Part shown: in pieces, positions 35,277 through 45,149 of the stretch
Numbering within the stretch: the stretch's first letter is position 1
How the letters are laid out: each line of letters begins with the position of its first letter
Assembly (NCBI RefSeq): GCF_040958095.1
Contig: NC_091230.1
Coordinates: forward strand, 6,953,926 to 7,017,925
Length of the DNA stretch: 64,000 nt
Direction: 5' to 3'
DNA from: Procambarus clarkii
Lineage: Eukaryota > Arthropoda > Malacostraca > Decapoda > Cambaridae
Program-made: the position numbers and the translations under genes
Notes under the pieces: model-generated
Database searches by the model: none
Told to the model about the DNA's origin: nothing
Seen by the model: only the letters and a program-made list of their open reading frames with translations

Positions 35277-35759
35277 GTGTTCCCACAGGACTACTGTGAT
35301 GTGAGAAAAGAGAGAGACGGAAGAGGAGGTGGTGGTGTAGCTTTGCTGGTAAGAAAGGGCTGGGGTTTTGAGGAGATGAATATTCAGGGATGTGAAGGTT
35401 TCAGTGACTACATAACAAGTACCATAGCAACTGGAGGACAAAAAATTATAGTCGTAGTCATATATAACCCACCATCAAATGACAGAAGACCCAGAAAGGA
35501 ATATGATAGAAACAACATGGCCACCATTAACATAATAGAGAGGGCAGCTTCTGTTGCTAGCAGAAATGGATCTGGACAATTAATCATGGGAGACTTCAAC
35601 AACGGGAAGATAGATTGGGAGAACAGAGACCCACATGGAGGACCAGATACATGGACAGCTAAGCTGCTGGACGTGGCAACAAGAAACTTTCTAAGCCAAC
35701 ACATCAAGGGGACCAACAAGAATGAGAGGGGAAAGATGAACCAGCCATGCTTGATCTGA
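35277..35759 (+). pseudogene. Endonuclease of LINE-A copy at 35 kb
   Basis: About 160 codons: FPQDYCDVRKERDGRGGGGV, VVVIYNPPSNDRRPRKEYD, GDFNNGKIDWENRDPHGG. This is the AP-like endonuclease that would nick target DNA. It begins inside the domain, so the first catalytic asparagine and glutamate boxes lie upstream behind a stop codon (ETxLTKT region), and a frame change near 35747 separates it from the S-D-H box. Confidence 0.8.
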
Positions 35760-36402
35760 AATTTACCCTAAATGAGTGGGATATAAAGAAAGTTAGGTTG
35801 GAAGCACCCTTGGGAATGAGTGATCACAGTGTTTTGATCTTTGAGTACCAGGTAGAGCTAGGATTTATCTCCCCCAGAAAAGAGCTAGGAAACAAAAGGC
35901 TGGCATACCGAAAGGGAATTTATGAGGAGATGAGAAGTTTCCTAAGGGATATACCATGGGACACAGACCTCAGAGCTATGTCTGTACAAGACATTATGGA
36001 CTATGTCACCTAAAAGTGTCAGGAGGCAGTAAACAGGTTCATCCCGGTCCAAGAGGAAAAATCCGAGAACCAAAAGAAGAATCCATGATTTAATAGGGCA
36101 TGTATGGAAGCAAAGAAACTGAACAAAAGGACGTGGAGGAACTTCCGAAATAACAGAACACCAGAAAGCAGAGAGAGATACCAGAGAACCAGGAATGAGT
36201 ATGTTAGTGTGAGAAAAGAAGCAGAGAAAAATTATGAAAATTATTTTGCAGGCAAAGCCAAGACCGAACCAATTTACTTCACAGTCACATCAGGAGGAAA
36301 ACTACAGTGAAAAAACAGGTTATGAAACTTAGAACAGGCGAAGACACGTATACAGAGAATGACAAAGAGGTGTGTGAATAGCTCAACAAGAGGTTTCAGG
36401 AG

Positions 36403-36906
36403 GTGTTCACAATAGAACAAGGTGAGGTCACTGTGCTAGGAGAGGGGGCAGTAAACCAGGCAGCTTTGGAAGGGTTCGAAATTACGAGAGATGAGGTCAA
36501 GAGACACCTGTTGGATCTGGATGTGAGAAAGGCAGTTGGTCCAGACGGGATTTCACCATGGGTATTGAGAGAGTGTGAAGAGTCACTCTGCTTGCCACTC
36601 TCCATAGTGTATAGTTGGTCACTGGAGATGGGAGACATACCAGAAATATGGAGGAAGAGTAATGTGGTCCCAATATACAAAAAAGGTGACAGACAGGAGG
36701 CACTGAACTACAGGCCAATGTCCTTGACTTGTATACCATGCAAGGTGATGGAGAAGATCGTGAGAAAAAAAATAGTAAAACATCTGGAGAGAAGGGACTT
36801 CGTGACAAATCGCCAACATGGGTTCAGGGAGAGTAAATCTTTCCTTACAGGCTTAATAGAATTCTACGACCAGGTGATAATGATTAAGCAAGAAAGAGAA
36901 AGATAG
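36403..36906 (+). pseudogene. RT amino half of LINE-A copy at 35 kb
   Basis: About 168 codons from the pre-RT region (EITRDEVKRHLLDLDVRKAV) through VPIYKKGDRQEALNYRPMSL to NRQHGFRESKSFLTGLIEFY. It ends at a stop at 36904-36906, just before the first catalytic aspartate (FLDCRKTFDIV, in sequence at 36920-36955). Confidence 0.8.
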
Positions 36907-38097
36907 GCGGACTGCATTTTCTTGGACTGTAGGAAAACCTTTGACATAGTTCCCCATTAGAGGGTGGTGCATAAGCTGGAGAGAAAGGCAGGAGTGACTG
37001 GTAAGGTGCTCCGGTGGATGAGGGAGTACCTAAGCAATTGGAAGCAGAGAGTTATGGTGAGGGGTGAGACCTCAGATTGGCGTGGTCTGCAGTGGAGTTC
37101 CAAAGGGCTCTGTACTCGGTCCTATCCTATTTCTGATATACGTAAATGATCTCCAGGAGGGTATAGACTCATTCCTTTCAATGTTTGCTGACGATTCCAA
37201 AATTATGAGAAGGATTAAGACAGAGGAGGACTGCTTGAGCCTTCAAGAAGACCTAGACAAACTGAAGGAATGGTCGAACAAGTGGTTGTTAGAGTTTAAC
37301 CCAAGCAAATGAAATGTAATGAAGATAGGTGTAGGGAGCGGTAGACCAGATACAAGGTACCATTTGGGAGATGAAACTCTTCAAGAGTCAGAGAGAGAGA
37401 AATACTTGGGGGTTGATATCACTCCAGACCTGTCCCCTGAAGCCCATATCAAGAGGATAACATCAGAGGCATACGCCAGTTGTCCAACATAAGAACGGCA
37501 TTTAGAAACTTGTGTAAAGAATCATTCAGAACTTTGTATACCACATATGTCAGACCAATCCTGGAGTATGCAACTCCAGCATGGATTCCATATCTAGTCA
37601 AGCATAAGACTAAACTGGGGAAGGTTCAAAGGTTTGCCACCAGACTAGTACCCAAGCTGAGAGGAATGAGCTACGAGGAGAGACTACGGGAGTTAAACCT
37701 CACGTCGCTGGAAGACAGAAGAGTTAGGGAGGGACGTGATCACCACGTACAAGATTCTCAAAGAAATTGATAGAGTAGATAGATAAGGACATGCTGTTTA
37801 ATCCATAGGATACACGTACTAGGGGACACAGGTGGAAATTTGAGTGCCGAAATGAGCCACAGAGATATTCGAAAGAACTTTTTCAGTGTCAGAGTGGTTG
37901 ACAAATGGAAGCATTAGGAAGTGATGTGGTGGAGGCTGACTTCATACATGGTTTGAAGTGTAGATATGATAAAGCCCTGTAGGCTCAGGAACCTGTACAC
38001 CAGTTCATTGACAGTTGAGAGACGGGACCAAGGAGCCAGAGCTCAACCGCCGCATGCACAAATAGGTGAGTTGATGTAGGTGAGTAGATGTAGGTGA

Positions 38098-39070
38098 GTA
38101 CACAGAGCACCACACTGAGCAACACACACAGAGCACCACGCACTGAGCACCGCACCCTGAGCACCACACTGAGTACCACACACTAAGCACCATACTGACT
38201 ACCACCCACTGAGCACCATACTGAGCACCACACACTGAGCACCACACACTGAGCACCATACTGAGCACCACACACTGAGCACAACACACTGAGCACCAAA
38301 CACTGAGCACCAAACACTGAGCATCACACACTGAGCACCATAATGAGCACCACACACTGAGCACCACACTGAGCATCACTCTGAGCACCACACACACTGA
38401 GCACCACACAGAGCACCACGCACTGAGCACCACACTGAGCACCACACAGAGCACCACACAGAGCACCACACTGAGTACTACACTAAGCACCACACACAGA
38501 GCACCACACACTGAGCACCACACTGAGCACCACACACTGAGCACCACACTGATCACCACACACTGAACACCACACACAGAGCACTACACTGAGCACCAAA
38601 TACTGAGCGCCACAATGAGCACCCCACACTGAGCACCACACACTGAGAACCACACACTGAGCTTCACACACTGAGAACCACACACTGAGCACCACATACT
38701 GAGCACCACACGCTGAACATCACATACAGAGCACCACACACTGAGTACAACACACTGAACACCACACACTGAGCACCACACACTGAGTACAACACACTGA
38801 ACACCACATACTAAGTACCACACACTGAGTACAACACACTGAACACCACATACTAAGCACCACACACTGAGTACAACACACTGAACACCACGCATTAAGC
38901 ACCACACACTGAGCACCACACACTGAGCACCACATACTAAGCACCACACACTGACCACAACACACCGACCACCACGCATTAAGCACCACACACTGAGCAC
39001 CACACACAGAACACCACACACTAAGCACCACACACTGAGCACATCATACTGAACACTAAACACTAAGCAC
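38098..39070. repeat. 14-bp minisatellite (ACCACACACTGAGC), right part
   Basis: About 970 bp of imperfect 13-17 bp units, many of them exact 14-mers. Minus-strand frames rich in V, L, S, C and W are by-products. Confidence 0.95.
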
Positions 39071-39075
39071 TATAC

Positions 39076-39135
39076 ACAGCGGAACCAAAGAGCTAGAGTT
39101 CAACCTCCGCAAGCACAACTAGGTGAGTGAGTACA
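39076..39135 (+). mobile_element. Solo LINE-A/SINE 3' tail
   Basis: A fragment carrying only the shared tail: GGAACCAAAGAGCTAGAG, CCTCCGCAAGCACAACTAGG. No body is attached, so it is either a severely 5'-truncated insertion or a remnant. Confidence 0.75.
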
Positions 39136-39236
39136 ACGAACCACACACCGAGAAAAACAGATTGAGCGCCACTCACTGAGCACACCATTCTGCTCACAAC
39201 ACGGAACACAACACATAAACACAACAAACTGCTAAC

Positions 39237-39457
39237 CTTTATCATATAGATGATGTTCTCGGGCAGATTCTGAATGATGTAACTCTTTGTATTGGCCGAG
39301 ACGTTGGCGGTGTTCCACTGATGTGTTCCTTGTTGCTGCCAACTGACTGTAAACGCTTGCAGTTGACCTCTGGGCGGCGTGTCGTGAGGACCATCCCAGG
39401 TCACGGTGAAAGAGCTGGCAGCTTCCTGGACCTTGAGATTGGTAACCTTCCCCGGAG
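39237..39457 (-). CDS. FN3 gene exon 6 (start of FN3 domain 3)
   Basis: Acceptor TCCTGACAG at 39458-39466, donor AAAG|GTTAGC at 39236. 221 bp, in at phase 1 and out at phase 0. It reads APGKVTNLKVQEAASSFTVT, W-D-G-P, then QLQAFTVSWQQQGTHQWN and SYIIQNLPENIIYMIK. P-G-K-V-T-N-L, F-T-V-T-W, F-T-V-S-W and the tyrosine-corner-like L-P-E-N-I-I-Y are standard FN3 landmarks. N-V-S is a possible glycosylation site. Confidence 0.92.
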
Positions 39458-39904
39458 CTGTCAGGATAAACTGGTGTTGTTATCACAAGGTATTTAATAC
39501 TCTCCTGCCGCCTCTTGTGTTCTTTTTCCCCTAACTATTGTTGCCTTGTGTGCTCAGGTGTTGTTATCACAAGGTATTTACAAGCCTCCTGTCGCCTCTT
39601 GTGTGCTTTTCCCCTAACAATTGGTGCCTAGTCCCAAGAGCGGGTTGTGTTAACCCACCCATGAAGCATCGTGATCTATGGTCTATGTTAACACATCCTC
39701 AGAGCAGATGTTATGAGAGCAGCCTGGCTACATTACCACTAGGACAAGGGCAATATTAGTGACCTACTTAGCCCTAGTATGAGGCAGGTGTTTTGAGGGT
39801 GACTTTGGTACCCCTCCCCCCTTGCTCACCTTGTAACATGCCAACAGTGTGATCTGAGCTAACAACCAATTTGAACAGATGTCATTGAACTGAATCGCAC
39901 TCAC

Positions 39905-40118
39905 CTTGTGGCAGAGTCTTGACATCTGTTAGTTGTTCTGTGCTGTACGCAGTGCTTGTAGCAGAAAACACTTTGACGTTGTAGTGTGCGTAAGGCTGAA
40001 GACCTGACACCCTGTAGCTCGCCTCATCTACTCGCACGTAGAGATAGACTTGGTCGTTGAGTCCCAGCCAAATACCCAAGGCATACTGCAGGCGGCACTT
40101 GGTCTTGTATGGAAGGTC
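39905..40118 (-). CDS. FN3 gene exon 5 (main part of FN3 domain 2)
   Basis: Acceptor CTCCCCCACCAG at 40119-40130, donor CAAG|GTGAGT at 39904. 214 bp, in at phase 0 and out at phase 1. It encodes DLPYKTKCRLQYALGIWLGL, then NDQVYLYVRVDEASYRVSGL and QPYAHYNVKVFSATSTAYST, ending LPQ. S-G-L-Q-P-Y-A-H-Y-N-V-K-V is a textbook FN3 E-F region. Confidence 0.93.
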
Positions 40119-40239
40119 CTGGTGGGGGAGAGGACCAGAAGTTATCATGGAGAATAGAAGTGCCGTGTGTTACTTCTTGACAAAATGTTCTTAGTTAAGA
40201 GTATTTGGGGCTGTTGTAGTTTTTGTTGTTTAGATTCAG

Positions 40240-41400
40240 ATACTCGGAACAAAAGTTCCAAGTAGCACGGGCTATGGTGAGCCCGCAGTGGACTTTGTGC
40301 TTGGAGGTTCCTGCTTCAACTGTAATGAATGACTCTTAAGCCTTGTGTTTCTTGTCACATCTACTGTTAAAACTCTGTTTAGAGGGAAGCCTCCACTATT
40401 TCCTCCTCGTGTTCGTTCCTTAAGCTTCCTGGTCATACACAGGTGATTCCTGACATCCCTGAGGCTCATCCCAGTGCCCAGCTTCCATGCATGACCTCTC
40501 GTTACCTTACTGTTCAACCTGAACATTATAACACTGTTTAATCAATAACTCTGAGAACTTTATAAATGAAAAACATCCCCAATATTTCCCCTTTCTTCCC
40601 GTGTCATTAAGGTCAGCTCCTTCAGTCTCTATTTCAGTCGCCTCACTTCAGGGAGCAGTCTTGTAACGAACATGTTTACTTTCTCAAGCTTTTAGTGTGT
40701 TTAAAGGTAAGTGTTCCGTAGTGGCACTGCATACTCGTGCTCTGGTCGGATGTGTGCTGTATATGGAGTCCTGAAAGCATTCATGTTTAGTTTTCTCAAG
40801 ACTAACCTTACGATCGCCGGTTTAGCATAGCATATGCTGCTGATATGATTCTGCTTGTGTGTCTCGGTGAGAGGTACTGTGTTCTGTTTACCACCAGGTC
40901 CTAATCTCTCGCAATGGTTTGTTCGATCCACTAATATCATTGGTTCCAGCACTCACCCTTGTGGGACTCAGCTAATATCATGGGTTCCAGCACTCACCCT
41001 TGTGGGACTCAGCTAATATCATGAGTTCCAGCACTCACCCTTGTGGGACTCAGCTAATATCATGGGTTCCAGCACTCACCCTTGTGGGACTCAGCTAATA
41101 TCATGGGTTACAACACTCACCCTTGTAGGACTCAGCTAATATCATGGGTTCCAGCACTCACCCTTGTGGGACTCAGCTAATATCATGGGCTCCAGCACCA
41201 ACCCTTGTGAGACTCAGCTAATATCATGGGCTCCAGCACCAACCCTTGTGGGACTCGGCTAATATCATGGGTTCCAGCACTCACCCTTGTGGGACTCTGC
41301 TAATATTCTTCCCTCATTCCGGTTTTCCTGTCTTACTGTTATTCTGTTTCCTATTTGTTAGGAAGTGTCCCAAAGAGATCATGACTCTTTTAGTTACTTC
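40240..41400 (-). mobile_element. Old LINE-A-like relic
   Basis: Minus-strand remnants in LINE-A order: VPQG box region (near 40940-41300, amplified as a tandem array), post-RT pieces (FRTPYTAHIRPEHEYAVP, 40952-40701) and the carboxy piece TRGHAWKLGTGMSLRDVRNH (40526-40272). Many stops and frame changes; the oldest LINE copy in the window by appearance. Confidence 0.65.
40929..41300. repeat. 41-bp tandem array, 9 copies, derived from LINE RT sequence
   Basis: The unit reads GCTAATATCATGGGTTCCAG then CACTCACCCTTGTGGGACTC plus A. Its minus strand GGAGTCCCACAAGGGTGAGT corresponds to the G-V-P-Q-G box of the flanking LINE relic, so a piece of the RT was tandemly amplified in place. Confidence 0.85.
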
Positions 41401-42083
41401 GGTGCTTACCTAGTAGTGCATATCTAGTGTGTGTGTACAGTGAGCGTAGACCTAGCTCTAGAGCCTCGCCTTATAGCATTGAACCGTTATATCTTTGCTG
41501 GAGTCTCCCGGAGAGACCAGCGTATGCCGACGATGAGTCTCAATAACGTGGCATTACACGACTTGATAATTGTCCAGGGCGGACCGAAACGTCGTCGTTT
41601 CTCCATTTTCTGATGTGTGGTTTGGTCATTAACAGCTTATGCCGTTTGAGGTTGACGGCCGTCAGCTGGAGATTCGTGGGGTTGATGTTAGGTCTGGAGC
41701 AAGGAGGGTACACTAACACAGCCTGAGTCAGGCATGTGGCCACAGTTTGCTTGGACTGTTAACATTCCATGTTCTGCAGGTCACCACAAGCCTCACCTTT
41801 CATTTAGAGATCGCTACCAGATTTATACTTTTTTATACTTCATTATACTTTTTATCCTTTACCCATAGATTAACATGGACTAGCATCCAACTGTTATCTC
41901 GGCTCAGACATCAAGACAACTCACATCCATGGTAATTTATGTCTTTTTCGAACTGAAAAGTAGATATGAAAACGCGTGGAAGTAGAAGATACTACGATAT
42001 CTTCCAGATTTCAGTCTTGGAGAAAAGATGCCTAATATATTATAAATTGCTTTTGAAACACAGCGTGTTTCTCACTCACTCAC
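41401..42083. other. Intron sequence; possible interspersed repeat
   Basis: Between LINE relic and exon 4. 41490-41640 holds a GACCGAAACGTCGTCGTTTC segment that resembles a widespread decapod repeat (from memory, unverified). No supported gene. Confidence 0.35.
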
Positions 42084-42151
42084 CTGCCAGGTCACTAAGA
42101 AGCTGTTGCTGGTCACATTAGAGACGTTGATCCAGGATGGTGCTTCTGGAA
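42084..42151 (-). CDS. FN3 gene exon 4 (start of FN3 domain 2)
   Basis: Short 68-bp exon, acceptor CTGTTTCAG at 42152-42160, donor GGCAG|GTGAGT at 42083. In at phase 1 (completing I), out at phase 0. It encodes PEAPSWINVSNVTSNSFLVT then WQ: the A-B strands of an FN3 domain, with N-V-S and N-V-T glycosylation sequons, and it joins in phase to exon 5. Confidence 0.92.
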
Positions 42152-42355
42152 CTGAAACAGTGAGAGTGAAGGCAACACCTTGATAACATCATAATATTGT
42201 GATCCGTCTACTAGTATATACCTGTACTGTACTCTGTGATCATCTTCTAGTACCTATCTGTACTAGTAGACGGATGATCCATCTACCAATATCTAGCAGT
42301 ACCATCAACATAGCTAATAAACAACCAGGAAGACGTTGTCAACTCCGGTACTTAC

Positions 42356-42563
42356 TGTCGGGACAGGAAGTGTTGAAACTGACAGTGTGTACTCTCTCCC
42401 GTCCCGTACCGTCTGCCACACACGCCTGTCCCCTGCCGCCCCTAGAGACCTGCAACAACACCTGCATGCTGTATCCGGTCGCTGGTTGCAGGTCTCTCAC
42501 AGTGTTGGGCTGGCCAGGTGATGCGGTCTGCGAGAATGCACTTTCTGTTCCTTCGTCCGTAAT
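42356..42563 (-). CDS. FN3 gene exon 3 (end of FN3 domain 1)
   Basis: Acceptor TTTAACAG at 42564-42571, donor GACA|GTAAGT at 42355. 208 bp, in at phase 0 and out at phase 1. It reads ITDEGTESAFSQTASPGQPN, TVRDLQPATGYSMQVLLQVS, then a region with two cysteines (QACVADG, NTSCPD). V-R-D-L-Q-P-A-T-G-Y is the FN3 E-F signature. Confidence 0.92.
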
Positions 42564-42589
42564 CTGTTAAATTAATTTAGAATTCAAAA

Positions 42590-43580
42590 CCACGGTGAAG
42601 GTGAGGAGCTAGAGGCTCCACTGAGGCAGCTCTGACACACCAGTAGCCATGTTGAAGGTGAGGAGCTGGAGGCTCCCACTGAGGCAGCTCTGACACACCA
42701 GTAACCATGGTGAAGGTGAGGAACAAGAGGCTCCCACTGAGGCAGCTCTGACACACCAGTAACCATGGTGAAGGTGAGGAGCTAGAGGCTCCACTGAGGC
42801 AGAGTCTGACACACCAGTAACCATGGTGAAGGTGAGGAGCTAGAGGCTCCCACTGAGGCAGCTCTGACACACCAGTAACCATGGTGAAGGTGAGGAGCTA
42901 GAGGCTCCCACTGAGGCAGCTCTGACACACCAGTAACCATGGTGAAGGTGAGGAACAAGAGGCTCCCACTGAGGCAGCTCTGACACACCAGTAACCATGG
43001 TGAAGGTGAGGAACAAGAGGCTCCCACTGAGGCAGCTCTGACACACCAGTAACCATGGTGAAGGTGAGGAGCTAGAGGCTCCCACTGAGGCAGCTCTGAC
43101 ACACCAGTAGCCATGGTGAAGGTGAGGAGCTAGAGGCTCCCACTGAGGCAGCTCTGACACACCAGTAGCCATGGTGAAAGTGAGGAACAAGAGGCTCCCA
43201 CTGAGGCAGCTTTGACACACCAGTAACCATGGTGAAGGTAAGGAACAAGAGGCTCCCACTGAGGCAGCTCTGACACACCAGTAACCATGGTGAAGGTGAG
43301 GAACAAGAGGCTCCCACTGAGGCAGCTTTGACACACCAGTAACCATGGTGAAGGTAAGGAACAAGAGGCTCCCACTGAGGCAGCTTTGACACACCAGTAA
43401 CCATGGTGAAGGTGAGGAACAAGAGGCTCCCACTGAGGCAGCTTTGACACACCAGTAACCATGGTGAAGGTGAGGAACAAGAGGCTCCCACTGAGGCAGC
43501 TTTGACACACCAGTAGCCAGGGTGAAGGTAAGGAGCTAAAGGATCCCATTGACGCAGCTCTGACACACCAGTAAGTTTGA
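42590..43580. repeat. 58-bp minisatellite, about 17 copies
   Basis: The unit starts GAGGCTCCCACTGAGGCAGC and continues TCTGACACACCAGTAACCAT, then GGTGAAGGTGAGGAACAA. The main variants are GAGCTA/GAACAA and GTAACC/GTAGCC. Frames through it are artefacts. Confidence 0.95.
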
Positions 43581-43583
43581 ACA

Positions 43584-43905
43584 CCAGCTTGCTGCTTTAG
43601 GACACCCGCTTGCTGCTCTAGGACATCAGCTTGCTGCTCTAGGACGCCTGTTTGATGCTCTAGAACAACTGCTCACTGCTCTAGGACACCAGCTTGCGGC
43701 TCTAGAACAACTGCTTACTGCTCTAGGACACCAGCTTGCGGCTCTAGAACAACTGCTCACTGCCCTAGAATACCAGCTTGCTGATCTAGGACACCAGCTT
43801 GCTGCTCTATGACACCTGCTTGCTGTTCTACGACACCAGCTTGTTGCTCTAGGACGCCTGTTTGATGCTCTAGGACAAAAGCTTGTTGCTCTACGACACC
43901 AGCTT
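43584..43905. repeat. 21-bp satellite, segment 1
   Basis: Units of CTGCTCTAGGACACCAGCTTG; interrupted at about 43906 by a LINE tail. Confidence 0.95.
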
Positions 43906-44620
43906 GCTAACTCAAACCGAACTTGCAGGCATATACCTTGCCACTGAATTTTTTAAATACAAAGGCAGTGGACTTATATACTGTGACTCGCATAGTGCAC
44001 TCCTGGCACTGAATGCACATAGTAGTGACACCCAGAAAATAGTCAGTGATATTCGAATGAATGTTTTAGCTGCTAAAGAAAACAGATTTGAGATTAAATT
44101 CCTATGGATACCATCACATGTTGGCATCTCAAGGCATGATACTGTTGATATGCTTGCTAAGACAGCCTGCAGAAAACCAGTGGTAGAAATTGATATGGGG
44201 GTTTCATTAGCAGTGACAAAGAGAATACTTAAGCAAATATCTAATGAAAATCTCACCGACCTAACAAATTCACAAAGACCTGAAAGTTGTAGCATTAAAT
44301 ATTATGAAAGATATCGTGAGGAGACATTCACATATGGGACTAATAGAACAAGAACCCGGCAATGTGATGTTATAGTGGCCAGAATACGCCTGGGATATAG
44401 ACGTATCTGGCAGCTTTCTCAAAACCCAAATGTCGAATACACAATGTGTCAACTTTGTGAAAGAGAAAACATGCACTCTCTTGAACATTATATTGTAGAA
44501 TGTCCCATACTGACAGACTTTCGCCCTCCAGGGCTAAGGTATGCTGAACTCTGTAATTACTATATGAGTACTGGAACACGTGATGATATATTGGACTTGT
44601 ATCCAAGATTGACCATGTAA
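43906..44620 (+). CDS. RNase H and carboxy finger of RNase H-class LINE (fragment)
   Basis: Uninterrupted to the stop, about 235 codons of element sequence. RNase H boxes: TELAGIYLATE (catalytic E), IYCDSHSALLAL (D), KFLWIPSHVGISRHDTVDML (last D). A zinc-finger-like CQLCERENMHSLEHYIVECP near the end is typical for I/Jockey-group carboxy tails. The frame starts in satellite sequence, so it lacks a real start and all upstream domains. The intact frame suggests a fairly recent insertion. Confidence 0.88.
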
Positions 44621-45149
44621 TATATCAATTATACAATGTATATATATGATGTAACTATATAACCTGAGCTTGTAAAAGCACCTTCATCACCTTCAATGAT
44701 TAAGTGCTTAATTGCACACTAGTTTCTTTATCAGCTATCTCACCCTGTCAGAGTAAATGAGACAAATATATGTAAATGCATGTGTGTGTATATATGTATG
44801 TATATGTGTGTGTGTATGTATATGTATGGGTATAAAGTGTATATGGAAGCTGATCAGAATTACATTTCACCTTTGTGAATGTACATTAATGACACTATGT
44901 AAAAGACACATTAAACACTTTATGTAGGGCATACGTAAATCTGTGTATCTATGTATTTACGTATGTAGGTTAGCTTAGCATTTTAAAAGCACCGAATCAC
45001 CTTCTGTGGTTGAGTGTTCAATAAACCCTTGAACTATATGTTTAAAACTTCTCTAACCCTGTCCATGGAGGACAGAAGAAAATGTATATATTCTGGTTAG
45101 CATTGTAAATGTGTGGCCACGTCTGTGGTAGAAAAAAAAAAAAAAAAAA
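43906..45149 (+). mobile_element. RNase H-class LINE, 5'-truncated copy with poly(A)
   Basis: Begins abruptly in the satellite at about 43906 inside the RNase H domain and ends with an A-run at 45131-45149, after which the 21-bp satellite resumes. The 3' untranslated part (44621-45130) has two related segments (AAAAGCACC...ATCACCTTC at about 44674 and 44981). One end truncated, poly(A) at the other: classic target-primed insertion. It ends in poly(A), unlike LINE-A, which ends in (AC)n. Confidence 0.9.

Larger units (their letters stand above)
35187..38072 (+). mobile_element. LINE-A (A1), nearly complete pol region, broken
   Basis: Plus-strand copy starting a little inside the endonuclease (LEENPDIIALTET region) and ending with the family tail near 38072. 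Endonuclease boxes are GDFNNGKIDW and MSDHSVLIFEY (S-D-H kept). RT boxes are VGPDGISPWVL and NYRPMSLTCIP (36403-36906) and FADDSKIMRR (about 37180). Several in-frame stops and frame changes split it into at least seven pieces. It sits inside the 14-bp satellite. Confidence 0.9.

Noticed and set aside
42577-43584. Several overlapping minus-strand frames up to 222 codons
   Set aside because: By-products of the 58-bp minisatellite, which gives similar peptides in all three frames because 58 is not a multiple of three.
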